Positions 1 to 7,378 are shown, numbered from the stretch's first letter. The stretch: 11,998 nt of DNA from an uncultured Bacilli bacterium (GCA_910577075.1 CAJTKV010000045.1:1-11998); one strand, 5' to 3'. The notes: generated by a model not told the origin, from the letters alone. Numbers and translations: made by a program.

Positions 1-1695
1 TGCTCCCCATTCCGTATTTTTCATCATATGGGAATCTAATGTTCGTTCATAATTATATGATGAAACAAACATATTATAAACTGTATTATTTCGCCATGAA
101 TAAACATTTGGTTTTATTATAATCTTTGATGAATCAGATGAATTTACTTGGGCAGCAGCTGTACTTGTAGCACCTTTATATCCTGTTTCAAATTTTCCTA
201 CCCAGAATCCATCAACACCTAATGATATAAACGCTGGATGTGTCATCCATTCTCCATTATTACAATTTCCTGTTCCGCCAGAAGTCATTGGTGTCTTACA
301 AGATTCGCCTTCTTTATCAACTGTATCTTTTGTATCAAATATTATCTCTATTTCATGTTTATTTTTTATTGCAGTACCAGTATTCCATAGTTTATATTTA
401 TACTTTGGTATCCATACAAAGTACGATTCAATATCTGCTTCTTTAATCGTATCACCAACTTTATATGCGGTTGATGGTGTATCAACAAGTATTACCGCAT
501 TCGCCCACTTCTTATTATTATAGTTATACCATTCTTCATCATCTTGTGATACATATGTAACTGTTCCATCATCAGATAATTTAACTGGTTTTAATTTTTC
601 TTCATCATCTATCTTTGGTGGAGCTGCATTTGATGGATCAAAAGAAATATTATTAGTTAGCTTATATGGATCCGAATCAGTACCAGATCCCGTTGAAATT
701 CGAACATTTAAATTTAGATAAACTGTTGGTCTTACTCCAACATCTTTATAACCATAATCATTATTATCTCCTCGACCATCAAAGCCAATAAAAAATGCAC
801 TAGGAGTACCATTCGTTCTTACAGTAATTGTCCACTGATTTTGTTTATTAAAAATCCAGCTAGTCTCTGGACAATTAGTAGATGACAAGCCGCCAGAATT
901 TCCACTTTGATAATAATTTGTCCCAACACACTTCTCTCTTGTATCTCCACCCATAGAATATCCATAATCGCTTGGATACATCAAACCAACATATCCTGTC
1001 CATTTTATCGGATATCCAGAAATAGCCGTATTGCTTCTTTCTGCAACATAGAATTTCGATGCATTTGGAAAATACGAATTATTATATGCCATACCACCCA
1101 AATTCCAAACAATATTGTCTATTTGATTTTTAGCCTCTTGAGTCAAACCTTTATTAGAATAATCATTAATTTTGTTATAATAATCACCTTTATTAAGAAG
1201 ATTTTGAAGTGTTGAACTTTCCCACTTATACTTACTATTTTCGTCCCATGCCAAGTTTCCAATAGATTCATCTCTTATTATTTTAACCCTACTTGCCTTT
1301 TTACCATTTGCATCTTCAACATTGTTCATAACTCCTATGATTCTCCATAATTCACCATTAAACTCAACATAGTTATTTGGATTACTACCTATATACCTTA
1401 AATTTTTATCTGATGTATCATCATATGCCAAGTTAGTTGTATCTTTTTCTGCAAGATTAGTTATATATTTAACTATATTTCTACTAGAAGATGTTGTACC
1501 TCCACTTCCTTCACCTGATCCAGCTAATCCATATAATTCATCAATCGCTCCTTGAACATTACTTGATAATCCACCACTTTTTGAATTATCATATATTACA
1601 TCTTTAGACGCAATTATTGTAACAGCATAAACAGCAGTAATGCTTGACATTACTGCAAGAAATAAAATAATAAATATTTTCATTTTTCTATTCAT
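1..1695 (-). CDS. Large exported surface protein, DUF6273-like region plus second C-terminal module (3' end cut by window)
   Basis: The reading frame is open from an ATG at 1695 to the left edge, giving 565 residues with no stop, so the C-terminus is missing. The start has an upstream AAAGGA ribosome-binding site. A signal peptide (residues 1-24, ending VYA) is followed by a YDNSKSG...VQGAIDELY motif (35-55), a Gly/Ser linker (58-71), and a region (about 78-346) containing WRIIGV and VRPTVYLN signatures. That region resembles DUF6273-type domains of gut Firmicutes surface proteins. A further module (about 385-565) contains FVWIPKYKY, FWVGKFE and HMMKNTEWG; I recall this pattern from surface proteins of uncultured Firmicutes, but its function is unknown. 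It is the last visible gene of an operon with the signal peptidase and TasA-like genes, 27 nt after the preceding stop. It is probably extracellular. The domain names are recalled from family knowledge and not verified by search. Confidence 0.85.
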   Translation of the reverse strand, partial: MNRKMKIFIILFLAVMSSITAVYAVTIIASKDVIYDNSKSGGLSSNVQGAIDELYGLAGSGEGSGGTTSSSRNIVKYITNLAEKDTTNLAYDDTSDKNLRYIGSNPNNYVEFNGELWRIIGVMNNVEDANGKKASRVKIIRDESIGNLAWDENSKYKWESSTLQNLLNKGDYYNKINDYSNKGLTQEAKNQIDNIVWNLGGMAYNNSYFPNASKFYVAERSNTAISGYPIKWTGYVGLMYPSDYGYSMGGDTREKCVGTNYYQSGNSGGLSSTNCPETSWIFNKQNQWTITVRTNGTPSAFFIGFDGRGDNNDYGYKDVGVRPTVYLNLNVRISTGSGTDSDPYKLTNNISFDPSNAAPPKIDDEEKLKPVKLSDDGTVTYVSQDDEEWYNYNNKKWANAVILVDTPSTAYKVGDTIKEADIESYFVWIPKYKYKLWNTGTAIKNKHEIEIIFDTKDTVDKEGESCKTPMTSGGTGNCNNGEWMTHPAFISLGVDGFWVGKFETGYKGATSTAAAQVNSSDSSKIIIKPNVYSWRNNTVYNMFVSSYNYERTLDSHMMKNTEWGA

Positions 1696-1722
1696 TATAT
1701 CTATTCCTTTCTATTTATGCAT

Positions 1723-2310
1723 TTATCCTAGAAGTTCGTATAATTCATCTAAAGCACATTGAACATCTGTACATGTCGTACCACTTTTACTATTGTCATA
1801 AGAAAGCATAGATGCTGTAGGTCTTTCAAACTTAAAAAGAATACTTGCTATTTGGGAATAATCATTTGGTACTTCCTTTATTCCCTCTTTATATTTTAAA
1901 GTTATATTAAATTTGATTTCTGAAGTCTGACCAATACCTTCTCCTATTTTATAGTTTGTTATCTCATAAGTAATTGCTTCATTTACAAGTGATGCTGCAA
2001 TATCACTTATGACAAATAAATATCCCGATTTATTTGTTACTGTAACCTCATAAGTTACCGTTGAATTTATCTTAGGTAAAGATACATACATATTAGTTGA
2101 ATTCTTAGAATATTGACTGTTATATGTTTCATATCCTTCATTTTCCATATTCAACATCTTTAAATCAGTTATTCTAATAAATTCATCAACTCTTAAAATA
2201 GCATCTCCATTAATCATCATTGTCTGATTATAGGAAGCACATACTATGGATATGGAACATATTAGAACAAAGACAATTATCCATAGATACTTTCCCTTTA
2301 TATGTACCAT
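1723..2310 (-). CDS. Small exported protein with SipW-like signal and C-terminal YDNSKSG/DELY motif
   Basis: This is a 195-residue protein starting at ATG 2310, with AGGAAG about 8 nt upstream. A hydrophobic N-terminal segment (about 9-24) ends in VCA followed by SYNQTMMINGDA. That closely parallels the VYA|AYSQTLNINGDA of the two TasA-like proteins upstream, so it is probably a substrate of the operon's signal peptidase. The middle (about 50-165) is predicted beta-rich, with TYEVTVTN and IKFNITLKY strands, consistent with the TasA/camelysin fold. The C-terminus (171-191) is YDNSKSG...CTDVQCALDELY, a motif repeated near the N-terminus of the next gene. It carries two Cys (180 and 185) in that tail. 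It lies 11 nt after the DUF5305 gene. The family assignment is inferred mainly from the signal region; the exact role is unknown. Confidence 0.85.
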   Translation of the reverse strand: MVHIKGKYLWIIVFVLICSISIVCASYNQTMMINGDAILRVDEFIRITDLKMLNMENEGYETYNSQYSKNSTNMYVSLPKINSTVTYEVTVTNKSGYLFVISDIAASLVNEAITYEITNYKIGEGIGQTSEIKFNITLKYKEGIKEVPNDYSQIASILFKFERPTASMLSYDNSKSGTTCTDVQCALDELYELLG

Positions 2311-2321
2311 ATACTCACTTC

Positions 2322-3446
2322 CTATTCTTTTACATGTTCACGTTTTTCTAAATAAGCTCTTGTTAAGCGATATTTATATAAAGTATCATCCTTTATAATG
2401 ACAAAGAAACATTTTTCTCCCTTAATTACTTCGTAGAAAAGAATTGGCGATTTTAGATTTTGTGAAGCATCGACCATCTCTTCAAAAGTCTCAGGTATGA
2501 CAATATTACTATATTTTGATTCATCTATTGTTACTTGTCCCGTTACTATTAATCTATCATAATCTTTTAATATTCTATTTACTGTATTGTCATATATATT
2601 AAAGTTATTATATTCTTTAAACAATTTCACAGCAATAATTAAAATAACAATTGAAATAACTACTAAGATAATTCCCATTATATATAAGAAGTAATTCTTT
2701 ATAACAAAGCCTTTTCCCGCTGCCAGATAACCTGAGTTGTTAATTGCCTTAGTATCTATCTTAATATCAATAGTCTGTTCACTTAATGGAATGGTTATTT
2801 GTAATTGTCCATTTTTATCAATCTTATCACTTGATATATCTGATATTCCATCTACTAAGATATTCATAGTTAACACTAGTTCACTGTCGACAGATAAGCC
2901 ATATTCTCTCTTATAGGCATTGACTAGATTATTATATTTGCCATAGTCAATTATGACATCTTCATTAATGACGATATTATTCGTCGTATCCTCTTTAGTA
3001 ACTTCCTCTAATAGCACTTCATCTTTTGTATAAAGAATCTTACTATGATCACTTGGATCCATTATTCTTAAAACACCATTAATGCTATATTTATATTTGA
3101 AAGCAATATTCTTATCAGCATGTATTTCATAATTAAACTTTGAATTAATCGTGTTTATGAGACTTGCCACATACTGCATTCCACTAGTCAAATATTTGGT
3201 ATCATAAAAACTATTATCTTTATAATACACAGTATAGTCGGCATTTCCATTTTCACTATACTTTGAAGCTGCTGTATTTCCTTCCTTATCCAAAGAAGTA
3301 TTAATCATAAACGCTCCTAAAAATAGGAAAAAGAATGTTATACCTAACATAATATAAGCAATAACTTTTAAATTAAATCTTCGATTGCTAAAATGATTCA
3401 TTCGATACATTTTATCTGTACTAAAGTATTTTATCTTCTCTTTCAT
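2322..3446 (-). CDS. DUF5305-type two-pass membrane protein
   Basis: This is a 374-residue protein with one N-terminal membrane segment (about 28-49), an external region (about 50-250) and a second membrane segment (about 251-275). A cytosolic tail of about 100 residues follows. The layout, and features such as YTVYYKDNSFYDTKYL just after the first membrane segment, fit the DUF5305 family as I recall it. That family is commonly encoded beside ER-type signal peptidases in Firmicutes and haloarchaea and has no established biochemical role. The gene starts 6 nt after the signal peptidase stop and in the same frame, so translation is probably coupled; the ribosome-binding site is weak. Context suggests a membrane partner for processing, transport or assembly of the SipW-type substrates in this operon. 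Domain identity needs a profile search; confidence that it is a real gene is high. Confidence 0.8.
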   Translation of the reverse strand: MKEKIKYFSTDKMYRMNHFSNRRFNLKVIAYIMLGITFFFLFLGAFMINTSLDKEGNTAASKYSENGNADYTVYYKDNSFYDTKYLTSGMQYVASLINTINSKFNYEIHADKNIAFKYKYSINGVLRIMDPSDHSKILYTKDEVLLEEVTKEDTTNNIVINEDVIIDYGKYNNLVNAYKREYGLSVDSELVLTMNILVDGISDISSDKIDKNGQLQITIPLSEQTIDIKIDTKAINNSGYLAAGKGFVIKNYFLYIMGIILVVISIVILIIAVKLFKEYNNFNIYDNTVNRILKDYDRLIVTGQVTIDESKYSNIVIPETFEEMVDASQNLKSPILFYEVIKGEKCFFVIIKDDTLYKYRLTRAYLEKREHVKE

Positions 3447-3452
3447 ATTACA

Positions 3453-4598
3453 TCATCCAACCATTCTACTTAACCATATTGTTGGCCAACCTACATATGG
3501 TATTTTAAATTTTACTCTTCCAATTACATCATCTTGCGTAACTACCCAATTATCTACTGCTTGACCTTCACGATCGCCCTTAGTTACTAAAGCTTTTTTT
3601 CCATTTATCTCTTTAACTTCAATTATACGGTGAGTATAAATAGTATCTTTTATCTTAAATACCAAGACATCTCCCTCATTTAACTTATTTATATCTTTTG
3701 CTACTGTCTTATCGACTATGATGGCATCTCCCGTCATGATTGTCGGCTCCATTGAACCCGAACCTACAGCCGCAATCCAAAGAGGAAACAAATTACTAAA
3801 TAAGGCAATCATCACCGCCATTATAGCAATTAACACCCCATTTACTACTTTCTCGGGAATTTTCTTATCTCTTAAATCTTCCTCATCTTCTTCATCTTCA
3901 GTCTCAAATCTCTTATCAACTAAAATCATTAAAGCCAGCGGTATTAAAAACATTACTGTTGATGTCATATAATCATTTAGATTTGGTATAATTGGAATAA
4001 TATAGACATAAAGTCCCATAATTAAACTATAAATAATACCCGGTAAATATCCAAATTTTAATGCTAAATCATTTAACAATAGATTTTTAAACACACTAGG
4101 AATAACCGTAAGTGTTAATAGACTAAGTATTCCACTTAAACTATGTAGATCATAGACATTACACACCAATGAGACATCTACTAAAGTCATAAGTACTATC
4201 ACCAATATCTTTACATAGATATTCTGTTCACCTTTGCGACATAAGTTATATCTTAACAATTCTCCAACTATAATAATTAAGATCATCGGCACCGTATTCT
4301 TTAAAATATTCAAAGGATGCAAACTATAAGAATTTCTTAAATATCCCGTAAATAATCCAATACCATAAAGAAGCACTAAAAATGCCCCAGTATATAAAGA
4401 TATAAACGTCAAAACCTCTTTTTTATTTCTCAATCTTGTTTTTTCAAATCCTACTAAAAAGTATAATATTCCAAAAACCACTCCTAAAAATACAATTAAG
4501 AGATAAGAGTCTAATATATTCTTTATAAAAATATTAAACAAGAGGAAAAAAGAAGATAATAGACATAGAGTAATTAATTTTAACTCACTTCTTTTCAA
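3453..4598 (-). CDS. ER-type (SipW-like) signal peptidase I with polytopic N-terminal domain
   Basis: The protein has 381 residues. The C-terminal part (about 252-381) is an ER/archaeal-type signal peptidase I. A membrane segment precedes GSGSMEPTI, with nucleophile Ser282, then YTHRII with His323 replacing the usual bacterial lysine, then TKGDRE...VD with Asp342/Asp349. This Ser-His form is what SipW uses to process TasA-like precursors. The first roughly 230 residues hold about seven or eight hydrophobic segments, followed by a very acidic stretch (about 232-241), so the protein is about twice the usual SipW length. The start is TTG at 4598, supported by GAGAGGTGA (4605-4613) six nt upstream; no in-frame ATG is better placed. 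It follows two TasA-like substrate genes and probably cleaves them at the outer face of the membrane. Confidence 0.92.
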   Translation of the reverse strand: MKRSELKLITLCLLSSFFLLFNIFIKNILDSYLLIVFLGVVFGILYFLVGFEKTRLRNKKEVLTFISLYTGAFLVLLYGIGLFTGYLRNSYSLHPLNILKNTVPMILIIIVGELLRYNLCRKGEQNIYVKILVIVLMTLVDVSLVCNVYDLHSLSGILSLLTLTVIPSVFKNLLLNDLALKFGYLPGIIYSLIMGLYVYIIPIIPNLNDYMTSTVMFLIPLALMILVDKRFETEDEEDEEDLRDKKIPEKVVNGVLIAIMAVMIALFSNLFPLWIAAVGSGSMEPTIMTGDAIIVDKTVAKDINKLNEGDVLVFKIKDTIYTHRIIEVKEINGKKALVTKGDREGQAVDNWVVTQDDVIGRVKFKIPYVGWPTIWLSRMVG

Positions 4599-4635
4599 AA
4601 ATCGTCACCTCTCATTTAATATTTTTAGAAAAAAC

Positions 4636-4662
4636 ATATAAAAGAATTGCTTTCTTTTATAT
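4636..4662 (-). terminator. AT-rich hairpin, possible weak terminator or attenuator
   Basis: A 10-bp perfect but almost all A-T stem (4636-4645 with 4653-4662, 7-nt loop) lies between the second TasA-like gene and the signal peptidase gene. On the minus strand it is followed by G and a run of six T. It could reduce transcription into the peptidase and downstream genes, keeping substrate expression above enzyme expression. The low GC of the stem makes this uncertain. Confidence 0.4.
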
Positions 4663-4670
4663 TTGTTAAT

Positions 4671-5447
4671 TCAGCACCATGGACATTCCATAGTTCCCCA
4701 ATCCGTATCTACACTTCCTGTAGCACCGCCCACATAGTCAGATGGTTTCGTACACGTTTTATCAACTTGTCTAAAAGTTATCTGTGCTCCGAGATTGCTT
4801 ATAAAAACCTCGTTCTTTGGGAGTTCTTCATCAGGAATATCTTCCCAAAAATTTTGTCTACCGTAAAAAATCTTTATATGCCCACTGATGCGTTCTACTC
4901 CAAATTCATCATTTGTCTTATCTTTAGGATTCAATATACTGCTTTTGTTGCAATAATACACCGCGGCATGTTCACCCCATGAAGACTGATAGTACATAGG
5001 AAAAGCGTCACTAGCTGCGTCATTTTCAAAATAAACTGAATAAGTTACATATTTGCATACGTTTTCTGCGTCCTTAGTAGCATTTTCCCCAACTCCTGTA
5101 CATTTAGGAGTGTTTATTATAACATCTTCTAAACCCGCAAAAAAACTTCCATCATTAACAATATCAAAAGTATATTCAATACCAGATCCTGGTTTAGATA
5201 ATACTACTGAAAAATCGCCAATATTAGTATCTTTTGTATTAATCATTGGTTTTGTAATTTCTTTTGCTTCGCCTGTTAGCTTAGCATCACTTAGATTAGC
5301 AAAATGCACATCCCACGAATTAGCTTTAGCACTAGCCGTACCATTGATATTTAATGTTTGTGAGTATGCTGCATAAACTATCCCAATGGCAGCAACTAGT
5401 GCTACTACTAATACTCCTACACTGAGAAGCCCAGATTTTTTTTTCAT
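4671..5447 (-). CDS. TasA/camelysin-like SipW-dependent surface protein, six-cysteine paralogue
   Basis: This is 258 residues from ATG 5447. The N-terminus KKKSG is followed by a hydrophobic stretch and VYA|AYSQTLNING, the SipW-type signal-peptide pattern, with cleavage likely after residue 26. The following region (NSWDVHFANLSDAKLTGEAKE...TNIGDFSV) is clearly paralogous to the protein encoded just upstream. After a shared CTGxGENAxxDAxNVCK segment this copy has a long insertion and a distinct C-terminus ending in Cys. It has six Cys in all against two in the paralogue, suggesting disulphides in the exported form. Translation probably restarts 4 nt after the previous stop (TAA, 4 nt, ATG). 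An in-frame TTG at 5465 is less likely because it overlaps the previous gene. Codons 2-4 form a run of nine A. It is probably a fibre or matrix subunit. Confidence 0.88.
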   Translation of the reverse strand: MKKKSGLLSVGVLVVALVAAIGIVYAAYSQTLNINGTASAKANSWDVHFANLSDAKLTGEAKEITKPMINTKDTNIGDFSVVLSKPGSGIEYTFDIVNDGSFFAGLEDVIINTPKCTGVGENATKDAENVCKYVTYSVYFENDAASDAFPMYYQSSWGEHAAVYYCNKSSILNPKDKTNDEFGVERISGHIKIFYGRQNFWEDIPDEELPKNEVFISNLGAQITFRQVDKTCTKPSDYVGGATGSVDTDWGTMECPWC

Positions 5448-5451
5448 AATA

Positions 5452-6060
5452 TTAATCTTGTACAAATGTTATATAAGCATTTAATCCACTTATGGCTACA
5501 TCATTTTTTGGTAATTCTTCTACTGGTACATCAGCACTGTAAGTTAATTTAATACCCATGCCTTCAAGAGTTGTTTTGTTAGCTAACTTAATTTGTCCAC
5601 CAGATATTTGTCCATTCGTCATAGCAGCTCCAGGTAAAACAAATTCATAATTTAAATGTTTACAAACATTAGCTGCATCTGCTTCGGCATTTTCTCCAGT
5701 TCCTGTACATGTTAGTGTTGGATTTACATAAAGCATTGTTGATGTTGCATCAAATGTTCCTTCATTGACAATATCAAAAGTATACTCAATAGAATCTCCT
5801 GGTTTAGCTAGTATAACTGAATAATCTCCAATATTAGTATCATTAGTATTAATAGTTGGTTTTGTAACTTCTTTTGCTTCTCCTGTTAACTTAGCCTCAC
5901 TTAAATTGGCATATTTAATTTTCCATGAATTTGCTTTTACTGTTGCATCACCATTGATATTTAATGTTTGTGAGTAAGCTGCATACACTACTCCAATCAT
6001 AGCTACTAAAGCTACAACTAAGATTGACCCTCCTATTATTCCATTTCTTTTCTTGTCCAT
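5452..6060 (-). CDS. TasA/camelysin-like SipW-dependent surface protein
   Basis: The 202-residue protein starts at ATG 6060, chosen over the ATG at 6075 because GGAGGAG (6067-6073) sits six nt upstream. A positive N-terminus (MDKKRNG) and hydrophobic core end in VYA|AYSQTLNINGDA, the SipW-type signal, with cleavage likely after residue 27. The mature part is beta-rich with NxGD and EYTFDIVNEG strands as in TasA/CalY, and a Cys pair in CTGTGENAEADAANVCK. It is the first gene of the surface operon, followed 4 nt later by its paralogue, and its signal peptidase is third. It is probably the major exported fibre or surface subunit. The paralogue is most similar over the first 120 residues or so, indicating tandem duplication followed by divergence of the C-terminal halves. 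Confidence 0.9.
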   Translation of the reverse strand: MDKKRNGIIGGSILVVALVAMIGVVYAAYSQTLNINGDATVKANSWKIKYANLSEAKLTGEAKEVTKPTINTNDTNIGDYSVILAKPGDSIEYTFDIVNEGTFDATSTMLYVNPTLTCTGTGENAEADAANVCKHLNYEFVLPGAAMTNGQISGGQIKLANKTTLEGMGIKLTYSADVPVEELPKNDVAISGLNAYITFVQD

Positions 6061-6105
6061 ATTTTTCTCCTCCATCTATTTTTTTGTCGAATAGTTATTA
6101 TTCTC

Positions 6106-6134
6106 ATTATAGGAAATTAAATTAATATTTTAAC
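6106..6134 (-). promoter_or_regulatory. Candidate promoter of the TasA-like/SipW operon
   Basis: A perfect TATAAT -10 box lies at 6106-6111 on the minus strand, 46 nt before the start codon. At 17-bp spacing the -35 position (6129-6134) reads GTTAAA, a poor match, so an activator or read-through from the recombinase side may contribute. It lies outside the invertible cassette, so its own orientation would not change on inversion. Confidence 0.45.
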
Positions 6135-6301
6135 TTCATATATATATTTTGTTTCCAAAACCATAATTTCATAATAACTTTTTGATTTAATTAAAAATAT
6201 CAGTTATACTAATCATTCGTATTTTTTGTATTACATTTTAGGTAGGACGAATACAAAGAAAAATATGATTTCAGAAACAAAATATTTTTAGAATAATAAA
6301 T

Positions 6302-6329
6302 ATATCATAGAATACTTGTTATTCTACGA
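6302..6329. repeat. Left 28-bp inverted repeat (recombination site) of the recombinase cassette
   Basis: All 28 bases match, in reverse complement, 7379-7406. The plus strand contains TAGAATA (6308-6314), spacer CTTGT (6315-6319) and TATTCTA (6320-6326), a palindrome with an asymmetric core. The recombinase's last sense codon (Ser) and stop codon lie inside this repeat. Confidence 0.93.
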
Positions 6330-7268
6330 ATTATTTAAATAGCTAACTAAATTGTTGATGCAATCCCTTTTTTGATCAATTGTTGAATGAACATAGATAT
6401 CTAAGGTTATATGATATGAGGCATGACCAAGTATTTCGCTTAAAGTCTTAATATCCATTCCTGATTCTATCGAACGAGTAGCAAAAGTATGTCTTAGTGT
6501 ATGGAAATTAAGATTTCTAATATAGCACTTTTTTAAAGTGTTTTCTAAGTATTTCTCAAATACTCGAGTATCTTTAAAATCTTCACTGTCCGTTAATATA
6601 TAGTGATTATTATTAGACTTATATTTAAGCATCATAGAATATAAAAAATCAGGTAATGGTATAGTACGCTTAGATGTTTCACTTTTAGGTGTTGAGACAA
6701 TCTTTTTTGTCTTATTTCCATTTGAATCATTTGTATTTTTTATTCTTTGTACAGTTCTATTAATCGTGATTGATTTATTGTTAAAATCGACATCACTCCA
6801 TTTTAAGCCACATACTTCACCAAGCCGTATTCCCGTATATAGACAGAGAAATATTCCCAAGGCTCTAATATCATTTTTACTTTCTAAGTAGTTCTCTAGT
6901 GTTTCCTGTTCATGTTTTGTAAAATATACTACTTTAGATTTTGCTTTTTTGATTTTTAAATCTATATCTCCAAGTGGTTTTCTAATATTTCTATCAACTC
7001 CGTAATTTATGGAACTTTTAATAATGTAAATAATCGTCTTCTTTGTAGAAGATGATAGATTTTTAATATCAGCGTGTTGAAAAAACTTTTCAACATCCTT
7101 ATTATTAAGATTTTTATAATTATAATCTCCAAGAAGAGGATTAATATGCTTATTAATTAAATTAATATACTTGATATAACTTTGCTCCTTAATTATATAT
7201 TTTTTGTCCGTTATCCATTCTTCTAATATTTCTTGATAAGTTAGTTTAGATTTTAAAAAATTCATCAT
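6324..7268 (-). CDS. Tyrosine recombinase (phage-integrase family)
   Basis: This is 314 residues from ATG 7268, with AAAGGGG seven nt upstream. The N-terminal SAM-like core-binding domain (about 8-100) is followed by a catalytic domain with the complete active-site set: Arg148 (TGIRLGE), probable Lys195 (STPKS), His256 and Arg259 (HTLRH), His282 (LGHAS) and Tyr292 (LDIYVH). The protein cuts and rejoins DNA through a 3'-phosphotyrosine. It lacks the N-terminal arm-binding domain of about 60 residues seen in Tn916- or lambda-type integrases, which fits a compact inversion recombinase. It lies inside the 28-bp inverted repeats, and its stop codon falls within the left repeat, so either orientation would keep the same C-terminus. 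It probably acts on the flanking repeats. Family confidence is very high; the role in inversion is inferred. Confidence 0.95.
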   Translation of the reverse strand: MMNFLKSKLTYQEILEEWITDKKYIIKEQSYIKYINLINKHINPLLGDYNYKNLNNKDVEKFFQHADIKNLSSSTKKTIIYIIKSSINYGVDRNIRKPLGDIDLKIKKAKSKVVYFTKHEQETLENYLESKNDIRALGIFLCLYTGIRLGEVCGLKWSDVDFNNKSITINRTVQRIKNTNDSNGNKTKKIVSTPKSETSKRTIPLPDFLYSMMLKYKSNNNHYILTDSEDFKDTRVFEKYLENTLKKCYIRNLNFHTLRHTFATRSIESGMDIKTLSEILGHASYHITLDIYVHSTIDQKRDCINNLVSYLNNS

Positions 7269-7332
7269 TATAATTCCCCTTTCTTTTTAAAATCGTCAAT
7301 ACTTTACATATTTTTTATATTATTGCTTTTTT

Positions 7333-7362
7333 TGTTCTAAATTCTATATTATAATTAGAACA
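7333..7362. promoter_or_regulatory. Dyad around the candidate recombinase promoter -10
   Basis: TGTTCTAA (7333-7340) and TTAGAACA (7355-7362) are exact 8-bp inverted arms around 14 bp. A minus-strand TATAAT (7348-7353) lies between them, about 80 nt before the recombinase start; its -35 position is weak. This could be an operator or a recombinase accessory site. TAGAA half-sites also recur at 7356-7360 and 7368-7372, echoing the core arms. Confidence 0.4.
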
Positions 7363-7378
7363 TAGAGTAGAAACTATA

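Noticed and set aside
907..1215. Plus-strand reading frames at 240-446, 907-1215, 3718-3972, 4647-4982, 5053-5376, 9306-9539 and 10387-10599
   Set aside because: All lie opposite well-supported minus-strand genes, have low-complexity or unnatural translations and no ribosome site; they are antisense shadows.
3453..3455. Mycoplasma-type code with TGA as Trp
   Set aside because: Trp is TGG throughout intact genes, and TGA ends the peptidase, ATPase and second TasA-like proteins at natural C-termini.
5448..5465. TTG start at 5465 for the second TasA-like gene
   Set aside because: It lies inside the previous gene, has no ribosome site, and the signal peptide begins naturally at ATG 5447.
6061..6075. 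ATG at 6075 as start of the first TasA-like gene
   Set aside because: Its first codons are the GGAGGAG ribosome site that serves ATG 6060.
6289..6295. Third recombination site from an extra TAGAATA next to the left repeat
   Set aside because: Only one arm is present, with no matching inverted arm at the right spacing, and the region is AT-rich.
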